Both the position numbers and the translations under genes were made by a program. From Hanstruepera neustonica (lineage in GTDB: Bacteria > Bacteroidota > Bacteroidia > Flavobacteriales > Flavobacteriaceae), in NCBI RefSeq assembly GCF_002895005.1, contig NZ_POWF01000010.1, forward strand, positions 1-64,000: a stretch of DNA of 64,000 bases, given 5' to 3'. The notes below the pieces were generated by a model. That model saw only the letters and a list, made by a program, of their open reading frames with translations, ran no database searches and was not told the DNA's origin. Below are positions 6,208 to 14,242 of this stretch, in pieces (positions within the stretch are counted from its first letter, which is position 1; each line of letters begins with the position of its first letter).

Positions 6208-6340
6208 CTAACAATGTGTATAAGTAATAGCGGTTAATGTGACAAAACGAAAGTATAAAAATAAAACAAAGGTCAGTGCAAAAACAAAAGGTTTATGAGT
6301 AAAATACCGCTACTACTCATACACGAGACCGTTGTAACCA
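6204..6340 (+). repeat. attC-like repeat R8 (last of the array)
   Basis: Left box GTAGCTAAC (6204-6212), spacer AAT, arm GTGTATAAGTAATAGCGG, right arm CCGCTACTACTCATACAC, spacer GAGACC, right box GTTGTAACCA (6331-6340). No partner box TGGTTACAAC is found downstream, so the array appears to end here or the next repeat has decayed. Confidence 0.75.
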
Positions 6341-6360
6341 ATTTAAACGAAAACCATATT

Positions 6361-6834
6361 ATGAAAACCAAGTATACATTTTTATCAACATTTTTAATAA
6401 TCCTAACCATAATGACAGGATGTAAATCTGATAAGTCTGAATATGATAAAATGGTCGAATTCGGACAAAAATATACTGATGCTTGGAATAGTAATGTACC
6501 AGAGAAAATGGCTTCATTTTATGCCGAGGATGGAACATTAACCGTAAATAATGGAACACCAGCAGTAGGAAGAAAACAATTAGCAGAAACTGCTAAATCA
6601 TATATGGAAGCATTTCCTGATTTGGAATTAACAATGGACAGTTTGACAATGGGAAATGGGACTTATCGATATTACTGGACTTTTAAAGGAACACATTCTG
6701 GACCAAATGGAACTGGAAATAAAGTTGATTTCAGTGGATTTGAAGAGTGGACAATGAATGACCAAGGTCTCGTCCAAAAATCAATCGGGACATACGATGC
6801 GGAAGAATATCAAAAACAGTTGAATGGTAATTGA
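6361..6834 (+). CDS. SnoaL/NTF2-like lipoprotein
   Basis: 157 residues from the ATG at 6361, which starts a type II signal peptide (lipid Cys at 21, MTGC). An upstream in-frame ATG at 6295 lies within repeat R8 and is rejected. The mature part (KYTDAWNSNVPEKMASFYAE, then GRKQLAETAKSYMEAFPDL and the closing EEW strand) is a typical SnoaL-like/ester-cyclase NTF2 fold. Such proteins bind or convert small hydrophobic molecules; no substrate can be named. It directly follows the last repeat, so it is either the last cassette or the first chromosomal gene. A Crp-like gene follows 21 nt later. Confidence 0.75.
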   Translation: MKTKYTFLSTFLIILTIMTGCKSDKSEYDKMVEFGQKYTDAWNSNVPEKMASFYAEDGTLTVNNGTPAVGRKQLAETAKSYMEAFPDLELTMDSLTMGNGTYRYYWTFKGTHSGPNGTGNKVDFSGFEEWTMNDQGLVQKSIGTYDAEEYQKQLNGN

Positions 6835-6855
6835 ACCTTATCTTCTCCAAAACAA

Positions 6856-7416
6856 ATGAAAAAAACCATTGAGTCGCACTTAACATTTTCAGAAGACCAT
6901 TATAATCTCCTAAAAAGTATTGCCACTGAAAAAAAAGTAGCGAAAAACCAAATTCTATTCTATCCAAATAAACCCGTAAACAAACTGTTATTCCTAACAA
7001 AAGGACTTTTAAGGGCATACAAGATTATCGATGGTAAAGACTACACACATCATTTCTATTTTGAAAACTGGTTCGCAACTGATTTTACAAGTTTTTTAAA
7101 CAACAAACCAAGTCAAATATACATTGAAAGCCTTGAAGAATCCATCTACTATGAGTTTAAAAAAAACGATTTAAACAACCTGTACAATAAATCTCATCAA
7201 ATTGAGAGACTGGGCAGAATCATTGCTGAAAAAGCTTTTATAACTACAGTAGAAAAAGTGGCCTACTTGCAACTACTCGACCTTAACGAGAAATATCAAG
7301 CCTTGATAAAAAGAAACCCTAGTCTTTTTCAAAGAGTTCCTCAAAAGTACATTGCCTCTTATTTGGGTGTTTCTGAACAAAGTTTAAGCAGAATTAAAAA
7401 AAAGTCCATTTCTTAA
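6856..7416 (+). CDS. Crp/Fnr-family transcriptional regulator
   Basis: A 186-residue protein with an N-terminal cyclic-nucleotide-binding-type beta barrel (about 20-115, KNQILFYPNKPVNKLLFLTKG) and a C-terminal helix-turn-helix (VPQKYIASYLGVSEQSLSRIKK, about 161-182). It lacks the cysteine cluster of Fnr and the full cAMP-contact motif, as is usual for small flavobacterial members. It lies 21 nt after the SnoaL-like gene and probably shares its transcript. Targets unknown. Confidence 0.85.
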   Translation: MKKTIESHLTFSEDHYNLLKSIATEKKVAKNQILFYPNKPVNKLLFLTKGLLRAYKIIDGKDYTHHFYFENWFATDFTSFLNNKPSQIYIESLEESIYYEFKKNDLNNLYNKSHQIERLGRIIAEKAFITTVEKVAYLQLLDLNEKYQALIKRNPSLFQRVPQKYIASYLGVSEQSLSRIKKKSIS

Positions 7417-7498
7417 CAAATGTGAATATATAATTACCTATTGTGCACGTACTTTGCCAAAACTTTCAAAATGAGTCAATCTAAAAAAAGCAAATAGG

Positions 7499-8995
7499 AT
7501 GTTGCACGACTTTCAAATAAAGTATCTCATTTTTATAATGGGCTTACTCATCTCAACAAATAGTTTTAGTCAAAATAAAACAGGTTTTAAACCCAGTTTT
7601 AAAAAGTCAAAAAAAACGACTCACAAGATTCCAGAAGACCAAGCCTATACTTTTGGCTATTTAGAAGTACTTGAAAACAGAGACAAACCTGATGGCTATA
7701 CAATAAAATTACCCATATACATTTTTAAAAGTCGCAGTAAAAATCCAAAACCTGATCCTATTTTGTATACCGTTGGCGGCCCTGGTTACACCTCCATGCT
7801 GGCATCAAAATATATGGCATATTACAAGTACCTGGATGATCGCGATTTTATTTTATTTGAGCAAAGAGGCACTCAATATGCACAACCCAGTTTAGACTGT
7901 CCTGAATGGGCAAACGCGGTTTATGAATCCAATCTGCCAAGTTTTGATGCTGCCAAAACTGACAGTCTTTTTCAACAAGCAGCTAAAGCGTGCAATGAAA
8001 GATTACGAAAAAAGGGAATTGACTTAAACTGTTATACCACAAACCAAATTGCAGAAGACATTCAAGACTTAATAAATACCTTGGGGATACCAGAGTACAA
8101 TTTATTGACTTTGTCTTACAGCACTAAAATTGGGCAGGTTTTAATGCGAGATTATCCCGATAAAATTAGAAGTGTGGTTATGGACTCACCATTACCGTTA
8201 GAAGTGAGTTATGATGAAGAAAGCGTGGGCAATCTGCTAGAAACTGTGAGTATGTTGCTTTCGGATTGTGAAAATGACGACAAATGCAACGCTGCCTTTC
8301 CAAACATTAAAAGCCGATTTTTTGAGTATTTAAAAGAAAAAACTATAAACCCATTGCAAGTGGAAGTTGAGAATCCCAACAATAGAGCACTCGAAACGTT
8401 TTATTTAAAAGGTGAAGATTTGATTTCAGTCTTTAGTTCTGCCTACACAAGTGATGTTCCCAATATTCCATTTGAGATTAATAAACTCTTAAATAACGAC
8501 TTGACATCGGTTAAAGAGCAACTATCCAATCTATTCCAAGAGCCTGGTGCAGGCACAGGTATAGGCATGAGACTATCGGTTTGGTGTGCCGAAGAATATC
8601 CTTTTAATTCCCAAGAAGTTATAGAAACGCAAACCTATAAATACCCCGAAACTAAAGGGCTATCACCAGCAACTTATGATAAGAACATTTGCGAAATATG
8701 GGGCGTTAAAAAGGTGGCCGAAATCGAAAATCAAGCTATTAGCAGTGATATTCCCGTTCTTTTAATCAGTGGCGCCTATGATGAATTAACACCTGTTAAA
8801 TGGGCTGAATCAATGACTCATAATCTAACCAATGCTTACCATCTAATATTTAAAGGCTGGAAACATGGTCCTACTACCAATTGGAGTAATCCGTGCGCCA
8901 TGCAAGCTGCAAATGATTTTTTTAATAATCCAACGAAAAAACCCAATCCAGATTGTTTTGAACAAATTAAGATTCCTGAATTTAAAACAGAATAA
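7499..8995 (+). CDS. Secreted alpha/beta hydrolase, tripeptidyl-aminopeptidase (TAP) type
   Basis: A 498-residue exported hydrolase (signal peptide about 1-25, ending SFSQ). It has an oxyanion region TVGGPGYTS, the FEQRGTQY motif typical of prolyl-aminopeptidase/TAP-like enzymes, a nucleophile elbow LTLSYSTKIG (Ser within TLSYS rather than the usual GxSxG), the acid GAYDELTP and the catalytic His in GWKHGP within the C-terminal TAP-like domain. It likely trims peptides in the periplasm or at the cell surface. The small residues flanking the Ser keep the elbow geometry plausible, so I do not call it inactive. It lies 82 nt after the Crp-like gene. Confidence 0.8.
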   Translation: MLHDFQIKYLIFIMGLLISTNSFSQNKTGFKPSFKKSKKTTHKIPEDQAYTFGYLEVLENRDKPDGYTIKLPIYIFKSRSKNPKPDPILYTVGGPGYTSMLASKYMAYYKYLDDRDFILFEQRGTQYAQPSLDCPEWANAVYESNLPSFDAAKTDSLFQQAAKACNERLRKKGIDLNCYTTNQIAEDIQDLINTLGIPEYNLLTLSYSTKIGQVLMRDYPDKIRSVVMDSPLPLEVSYDEESVGNLLETVSMLLSDCENDDKCNAAFPNIKSRFFEYLKEKTINPLQVEVENPNNRALETFYLKGEDLISVFSSAYTSDVPNIPFEINKLLNNDLTSVKEQLSNLFQEPGAGTGIGMRLSVWCAEEYPFNSQEVIETQTYKYPETKGLSPATYDKNICEIWGVKKVAEIENQAISSDIPVLLISGAYDELTPVKWAESMTHNLTNAYHLIFKGWKHGPTTNWSNPCAMQAANDFFNNPTKKPNPDCFEQIKIPEFKTE

Positions 8996-9122
8996 ATACC
9001 TGTTTAAAACAACGTATATCAAAATAACGCTTTATTTACCTGTTTTGAATGGGTTTACCGGACTTGAAGTCTTCATTTAATTTGTAAATTAGTGTCTGAA
9101 ATCTTAACGAAATCAAAGACTT

Positions 9123-10142
9123 ATGAAATTGTATAACATTATTGGCCTCATCTTACTTGTCGTTTCTTGCAACTCAAAACCAGGTCAAGAAGAACCATTG
9201 CAAAATAATCAAGACTACACGGGTCCTATTATAGATATGCACATGCATGCCGAAAATGATAATACCCTACCACCCGACAAACTTGGCTTATGTATACCGT
9301 TGTCTAATTTGGTTCCGCACTTTGATCCAAAAGAAGCATATGCTGATGTTTGGACAAACACTTTAAAAAATCCAAATTGTAAAAACCCCATTTGGTCATC
9401 CACAACATTTGAGGACTATAGTTCAAGAGTTCAAAAGCAACTAACTAAATTTAACGTGATTCCAGTTGTTAGTGGTTCTGAATCTGTTTTGCGCCAATGG
9501 GCTATAAAATTCGGTGATAAAATAATACCCAGTATCGAGTTTAATCTAGAACGAGATAACCTTTCAGCAGATAGCTTAAAAAGCATCATAAACAAGCAAA
9601 ACATCAAGGTTTTTGGTGAAATATCCAATCAATACGCTGGCATAGCACCAAATGACCCCAGAATGGATGACTATTATGCTATGGCAGAGGCATTGGATAT
9701 TCCTGTTGCCATTCATTTAGGTACTGGAGCGCCTGGAAGTCCTTATATGTTTAGCCCTGATTATGTTGCAGCTTATTCTAATCCTTTGCTACTAGAAGAA
9801 GTTCTAAAAAAATACCCTCGACTTCGTATTTCTGTCATGCATTATGGCGAACCATTTATTGATGAAATGATAACAATGATGTACCACTACCCACAAATAT
9901 ATGTTGATTTAGGTGGTATTCAATGGGCATATCCTAGTGAATATTTTTATGAATTTCATCTCAAGAAAATGATAGCAGCTGGATTTGGTAAGCGCATTAT
10001 GTTTGGGTCTGACACCTTCATTTGGCCAGAACTACTAGAAGAATCAATTACTATTATCAATAATGCCGAGTTCTTAACCAAAGAACAAAAAGCAGATATA
10101 TTTTATAATAACGCAGCAAGATTCTTGAGGCTTGATAAATAA
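9123..10142 (+). CDS. Amidohydrolase-family lipoprotein
   Basis: A 339-residue lipoprotein (VVSC, Cys near 17) with an amidohydrolase-2 type TIM barrel. The metal motif is DMHMH early in the barrel, followed by AIHLGTG, VMHYGEPF and the C-terminal GSDTF aspartate. This family includes decarboxylases and hydrolases of cyclic or aromatic acids; the reaction cannot be fixed from sequence. It follows the TAP-like hydrolase and precedes a secreted EEP-family hydrolase, making a run of exported hydrolases. The 127-nt upstream gap holds a fragment resembling the left half of the array repeats (9009-9019). Confidence 0.8.
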   Translation: MKLYNIIGLILLVVSCNSKPGQEEPLQNNQDYTGPIIDMHMHAENDNTLPPDKLGLCIPLSNLVPHFDPKEAYADVWTNTLKNPNCKNPIWSSTTFEDYSSRVQKQLTKFNVIPVVSGSESVLRQWAIKFGDKIIPSIEFNLERDNLSADSLKSIINKQNIKVFGEISNQYAGIAPNDPRMDDYYAMAEALDIPVAIHLGTGAPGSPYMFSPDYVAAYSNPLLLEEVLKKYPRLRISVMHYGEPFIDEMITMMYHYPQIYVDLGGIQWAYPSEYFYEFHLKKMIAAGFGKRIMFGSDTFIWPELLEESITIINNAEFLTKEQKADIFYNNAARFLRLDK

Positions 10143-10185
10143 CAATTAAGTACTAATAGGTCCATATATATCAAATAACCTTATC

Positions 10186-11025
10186 GTGAATCCCATTAAA
10201 AATATACTACTGAATTTTATTATTATTATTGTATTCCATAACCAAGTTTACAGTCAATTGCAACAGGTTATGACCTATAATATCCGCTATGATAATCCTG
10301 GAGACGGCATTAACCAATGGGATAACCGAAAACAGGAATTATCACATTTAATTACCTATTACAAACCCGATGTACTGGGCATACAGGAAGGTTTGCTACA
10401 TCAATTACAGTATTTAGATACGCAACTCATGGACTATTCCCGAATTGGTGTGGGTCGCGATGATGGTGTAACAAAAGGTGAATTCAGTGCCATATATTAC
10501 AATCATCATAAATTATCCCTGATACAAGATTTCACCTTTTGGCTTTCTGAAACACCAGATACGGTTTCTGTTGGCTGGGATGCCTCCATGGAGCGCATTT
10601 GTACCTATGGACTATTTCAAGATAAAACAACCATGCAAAAACTCTGGATATTCAATACCCACTTCGACCATATTGGGGAACGTGCTCGAGAAGAATCCTC
10701 AAAACTCATTCTAAAAAAAATCAATGACCTTAACACGGAAGATTTCCCAGTGATACTCATGGGTGATTTTAATTCGGAACCCGACAGCCAAGCCATTAAA
10801 ACACTGACAGACTGGTTTGTAGATGCCTCAAAAACTATTGATAATGGTAAATATGGGCCTGAAGGTACCTTTACAGGATTTACGGAAAACGCCATTCCTG
10901 AACGACGGATTGATTATATTTTTGTGAAAAACCTGGGTGTTGCTGCCTACAGGCATATTGATGATAAGATGCCTAACAATCAATATTTATCGGATCATTT
11001 ACCGGTAATAGTGCAGTTAAAATAA
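10186..11025 (+). CDS. Secreted endonuclease/exonuclease/phosphatase (EEP) family protein
   Basis: A 279-residue exported protein starting with GTG at 10186 (signal peptide up to about YSQ, residue 24). It carries the EEP motifs in order: MTYNIRYDN, GIQEG (metal-binding Glu), NTHFDH, MGDFNSEPDS and the terminal SDHLPV (catalytic Asp-His). Flavobacterial relatives are annotated as endonuclease/exonuclease/phosphatase family proteins; the substrate may be nucleic acid, phosphoinositide or a phosphodiester. A small membrane-protein gene follows 12 nt later. Confidence 0.85.
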   Translation: MNPIKNILLNFIIIIVFHNQVYSQLQQVMTYNIRYDNPGDGINQWDNRKQELSHLITYYKPDVLGIQEGLLHQLQYLDTQLMDYSRIGVGRDDGVTKGEFSAIYYNHHKLSLIQDFTFWLSETPDTVSVGWDASMERICTYGLFQDKTTMQKLWIFNTHFDHIGERAREESSKLILKKINDLNTEDFPVILMGDFNSEPDSQAIKTLTDWFVDASKTIDNGKYGPEGTFTGFTENAIPERRIDYIFVKNLGVAAYRHIDDKMPNNQYLSDHLPVIVQLK

Positions 11026-11037
11026 CAATCAACTAAG

Positions 11038-11283
11038 ATGAACCAAAAAGATTTATCGCAACTATCCGATGAAGAGTTACAGGAAGCCGTAAAAAGGAAT
11101 AAACCTTCACCGATAATCGATGCCCTTTTTATTGGGTTCTTGGCAGGTATTATCATTTATAGTGTGGTTGCCAATACTTGGGGCTTTTTGACGCTTATTC
11201 CGTTATTCATTATTTATAAATTCCTGAAAAAGCCTGAATACTACGAAGCACTCCTTAAAGAGCTTAAAAGGCGTGATTTATAG
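11038..11283 (+). CDS. Small membrane protein
   Basis: An 81-residue protein with a soluble, charged N-terminus (about 1-28, containing LSDEELQEAVKRN), a hydrophobic hairpin of two helices (about 29-65) and a charged C-terminal tail (EALLKELKRRDL). It looks like the small FUSC-less, PRA1-like two-helix proteins common in flavobacteria, but I cannot name the family. It lies 12 nt after the EEP gene and is probably co-transcribed with it. Confidence 0.65.
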   Translation: MNQKDLSQLSDEELQEAVKRNKPSPIIDALFIGFLAGIIIYSVVANTWGFLTLIPLFIIYKFLKKPEYYEALLKELKRRDL

Positions 11284-11328
11284 TGATGACCTTTTGAATA
11301 CAAAAGTAATTGATAAAGATTAAAATGA

Positions 11329-12294
11329 TTAATTGGGTATTACTTTTAGAACCTTTTTTGCTTTAGAAGATTCTACTACAATAAACTGTAATTGGTTTTT
11401 GTTTAACTCTAGGTGAATTGGTGTTACATCATTAACCTCATGCTCTTTTTGGTAAATATTTCTGCCATGAATATCATACACGCTTATTGAAACCAAATCA
11501 TTAATACCTTTTAAAAACAATTGGTTATTTACATAATATAAATCCAGTGCCTCATCCTCATTACTATTATTACTTAAAGTCTCACCACACCCAGGAAGAG
11601 TAATAGAATCAATAAATGTAATATCATCTGATCCAGAAGTTCCTGCAGAAACGCCCTCTCCGTAAGCTTCATCAGAGGAAAATCCGTTGTTTCGCACATA
11701 CAAGCCTACTATTTCAAATTCATCACCACTTGTTAATCCAATAGCTTCCCAACTAAAACTAAACTCATAATATAGCTGTGTTGGTGATGTTAATGTAGAA
11801 TTGACGGTTGAAACGAATTCTAAATCATTTGTGCTAATAGTACCTGAAGCTGGAATGGCATATAATCCACCAAAATTTACATCGACAGCAACAGCATAAG
11901 AGGCTTCAAAACCTGGCGGAAATGTAATATGGCTGCCAAAACCAAAAGAATCACTATTCGTAATGGCAATTCTATAGACATCACCATTATCATCCACTGT
12001 ATTATCTATTGCATTACGTCCGGGTGCACCTGTATCAATATAAAACACCAATATATCATCCATACTACCCGAGTCGGGATGCACTTGCATACCAAAAACA
12101 ATAGGGTTTGTATTTCCTGTAGCTGATGAGAATACACCTTCTCCAACAGCACCTCCAAACCCATTATTACCATTAGCCAGACAAGGTGGCGGCGGTGGCA
12201 CTTGTGAATATACTTGCATGGTAGCGAAAATGAGCAAAACACCAGTGATTATTTTCCAATTTAAAAGATACCTGAATTTGAAAAAGGCTGTCAT
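11329..12294 (-). CDS. T9SS cargo protein with type A sorting domain
   Basis: About 321 residues from the ATG at 12294, chosen because it gives a compact signal peptide ending MQVYSQ; a longer in-frame start at 12372 is possible. A proline run (PPPPPP) follows the signal. The central part is a beta-rich domain with Asp/Gly loops resembling secreted structural or calcium-binding domains. The C-terminus (about 70 residues, ISVYDIHGRNIYQ and ending KKVLKVIPN) is a type IX secretion type A sorting domain, so the protein should be exported and attached to the surface. It faces the small membrane protein gene, with convergent ends about 45 nt apart. Confidence 0.8.
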   Translation of the reverse strand: MTAFFKFRYLLNWKIITGVLLIFATMQVYSQVPPPPPCLANGNNGFGGAVGEGVFSSATGNTNPIVFGMQVHPDSGSMDDILVFYIDTGAPGRNAIDNTVDDNGDVYRIAITNSDSFGFGSHITFPPGFEASYAVAVDVNFGGLYAIPASGTISTNDLEFVSTVNSTLTSPTQLYYEFSFSWEAIGLTSGDEFEIVGLYVRNNGFSSDEAYGEGVSAGTSGSDDITFIDSITLPGCGETLSNNSNEDEALDLYYVNNQLFLKGINDLVSISVYDIHGRNIYQKEHEVNDVTPIHLELNKNQLQFIVVESSKAKKVLKVIPN

Positions 12295-12447
12295 AAATGA
12301 TAATATGCTTTTAAAGGTAATGAATTTATAAGTTGAATAAAAAATAATACTGAACAACACTAAAGCATTCACTTCAAAAATGATTTATTCTAAAATTATT
12401 TTCAATTAGCTAATTATCATACCTTTATAGAAACAACAATTAGGATT

Positions 12448-13386
12448 ATGAAAAATTTATGGTTTCTTATTTTTATTATCGTTTTTATTGTTCAAACATC
12501 CGCACAGATAAATATAGAAGTATTTAATTATACCAAGAAGCCCAGCAATACTGCAACTATCGTTCATAAACAACCTATTGATTCTGTAACAGTTTTTGAA
12601 AAAATAGTTTTAGATGGTTCTGATTCGAAAGTTCCTTTTTATCATTTTGAAAACAAAAGACCTGAAGCTAAAAACTATATCATTTTGCTACATGGATTGG
12701 GAGGCTCAAAAAATGACTGGGTCTATCCATCTAAACCCTATCTAAATTGGAGTGATAATTTAAAATCCATCAAAGACTCTCTTATATCACAAGGTTTTAG
12801 CCTCATTGTTCCTGATGCTAAATATCATGGCGAACGAAGTTATGAACTTGGTTTTCGTCCTGCCGAAAACTTGCCACCTTTATTATCTAAAAACGAAACA
12901 GATGGTGAGCACTTTGAAGTCCTCATGTCCTCCACCATAAAGGATGTACGAATTATCATGGATTATTTTCAGGACCGTTATGTAGACAATAATATTAGTT
13001 TCAGCATCATAGGCTATAGTATGGGTGGTGCCATTGCAATCATATTAAATGCTGTAGATAATCGTATATCGACAATAGTATCCTGTGTACCTCCATTACA
13101 TCATCCAGAAAAAGAACTGAAGGGTTTTAACTGGTCTGAAGAAGTTACTAATGGACTAAAAACAGTTACAGCCTCAAATTATGCGGCCTTTCAAAAATCA
13201 CCGACGATGCTGTTATTGGGAAATCAAGATTTCTTTTATACTGATGACGAAGTGACTAACTTTATGGAAAACATACCATTAACCCAAAAAGAAGTAAACT
13301 ATTTTGACTCTGGACATGAATTGCCGAATGAATATAAAGTAGACGTTTTACGATGGTTAAATGAGTATGGTGTCCTTAACAATTAA
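12448..13386 (+). CDS. Exported alpha/beta hydrolase (dienelactone-hydrolase-like)
   Basis: A 312-residue protein with a signal peptide (ends about TSAQ, residue 20). The fold motifs are LLHGLGGSKNDW (oxyanion hole), the nucleophile elbow GYSMGG, an acid in LGNQDFFYTDDE and the His in DSGHELP. The region VPDAKYHGERSY resembles acyl-peptide-hydrolase and dienelactone-hydrolase types. Substrate unknown; an ester or peptide in the periplasm is likely. It lies 34 nt before the first DUF6090 gene and is probably separate in function. Confidence 0.8.
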   Translation: MKNLWFLIFIIVFIVQTSAQINIEVFNYTKKPSNTATIVHKQPIDSVTVFEKIVLDGSDSKVPFYHFENKRPEAKNYIILLHGLGGSKNDWVYPSKPYLNWSDNLKSIKDSLISQGFSLIVPDAKYHGERSYELGFRPAENLPPLLSKNETDGEHFEVLMSSTIKDVRIIMDYFQDRYVDNNISFSIIGYSMGGAIAIILNAVDNRISTIVSCVPPLHHPEKELKGFNWSEEVTNGLKTVTASNYAAFQKSPTMLLLGNQDFFYTDDEVTNFMENIPLTQKEVNYFDSGHELPNEYKVDVLRWLNEYGVLNN

Positions 13387-13420
13387 TTAAAAACTATATC
13401 TTTAGGAAAACCAATCACTC

Positions 13421-14239
13421 ATGATTAAATTCTTTAGGAAGATTCGTCAAAACCTAATTTCAGGTGGTAAAACTGGAAAGTACCTAAAATATGCCGTTGG
13501 TGAAATCATCTTGGTGGTAATTGGTATTTTGATTGCGTTGCAGTTAAACAATGTTAATGAAAACCGTAAGACCATGGCTCAGGCCAAAATATGGCGGGCC
13601 GATATTATAGAAGATTTGCGATCAACACAACGCAGTCTAGAATGGCGCATTGACTATTATAAGCAGGCACTAGTTTTTGCAGAAACTACGCTACCTGCCC
13701 TTATGACCCAAGAACCGCTGACAGCAGACCAAGGATGGCATATTGTTTTGGGTGCCTTTCAAGCAGGTCAAATCATGCCGTTTCGTGTGAGTGGTCCAAC
13801 CTATCGAGAAGTTCAAGCCGCTGGTGCACTTTATAGTATTGGGAGTCAAGATGCCATGACGGGGCTTGCAAACTATTATGAAGTCACTGCCAACGACGTT
13901 GAAGTAATCTCTGGAGGAAGCCCTCCATACCGAGACATGATTCGTGAAAAAATGCCTTGGGCTTTACAGCACTATATTTGGAGCAGTGATTGCCAGCGCC
14001 AAATGTATAATGATGGTGACGGTGGATTTGTCTTTACACTCGAATACTGTGAAAAACCTGACCTTGATGAGGAAATTGAAAATGCTGTAATACGTTTCCG
14101 CTCTGACATCGATCTTCAAGATAAATTACGTGGACGAATGTCACAACTAACCATAGTAATTGCCTCCTTTCAAAGAAATGTTGAAAGCATCGAAAACATT
14201 ATCACGAATTTGAACAAATCTCAAACCACCAATCAATAA
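13421..14239 (+). CDS. DUF6090 family protein, copy 1
   Basis: A 272-residue protein. The first 50 residues are the family signature: basic MIKFFRKIRQN, then GKTGKYLKYAVGE and a single membrane helix IILVVIGILIALQ ending in NN (about 27-45). The rest is a soluble, helix-rich domain that is divergent between copies. This copy has the most distinct C-terminal part, with extra cysteines (SSDCQRQ, EYCEK). It is the first of four tandem paralogues; the function of DUF6090 is unknown. Topology suggests a membrane-anchored periplasmic domain. Confidence 0.85.
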   Translation: MIKFFRKIRQNLISGGKTGKYLKYAVGEIILVVIGILIALQLNNVNENRKTMAQAKIWRADIIEDLRSTQRSLEWRIDYYKQALVFAETTLPALMTQEPLTADQGWHIVLGAFQAGQIMPFRVSGPTYREVQAAGALYSIGSQDAMTGLANYYEVTANDVEVISGGSPPYRDMIREKMPWALQHYIWSSDCQRQMYNDGDGGFVFTLEYCEKPDLDEEIENAVIRFRSDIDLQDKLRGRMSQLTIVIASFQRNVESIENIITNLNKSQTTNQ

Positions 14240-14242
14240 ACT

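Larger units (their letters stand above)
1..6340 (+). mobile_element. Integron-like gene cassette array (attC-like repeats, no integrase in view)
   Basis: Eight related imperfect palindromes (about 136 bp each) alternate with seven cassettes; an eighth cassette begins at 6331. All cargo genes read rightwards. Stop codons lie 5-17 nt before the next repeat (one overlaps it), and starts lie 13-32 nt after the previous repeat, except in the four-gene cassette. The first 9-10 bases of each cassette are the reverse complement of its last 9-10 bases, the pattern produced when a cassette circle opens inside an integron attC site. The outer boxes do not fit the canonical GTTRRRY consensus, so this is a divergent attC-like array (CALIN-like) by inference. 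The array runs off the left edge, so an integrase could lie upstream. Confidence 0.7.

Noticed and set aside
1-6340. CRISPR array
   Set aside because: Repeats are about 136 bp, palindromic and separated by whole genes of variable length, not short spacers of uniform size; no cas gene is seen.
1-6340. Insertion sequences or MITEs with terminal inverted repeats
   Set aside because: The outer boxes of each repeat differ from each other and match across the cassette instead; no target-site duplication or transposase is visible.
6295-6360. Longer N-terminus of the SnoaL-like lipoprotein
   Set aside because: It begins within repeat R8; the signal peptide starts at 6361.
8058-8180. TAP-like hydrolase called inactive because GxSxG is missing
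   Set aside because: The Ser lies in TLSYS with small residues on both sides, and the acid and His motifs are intact.
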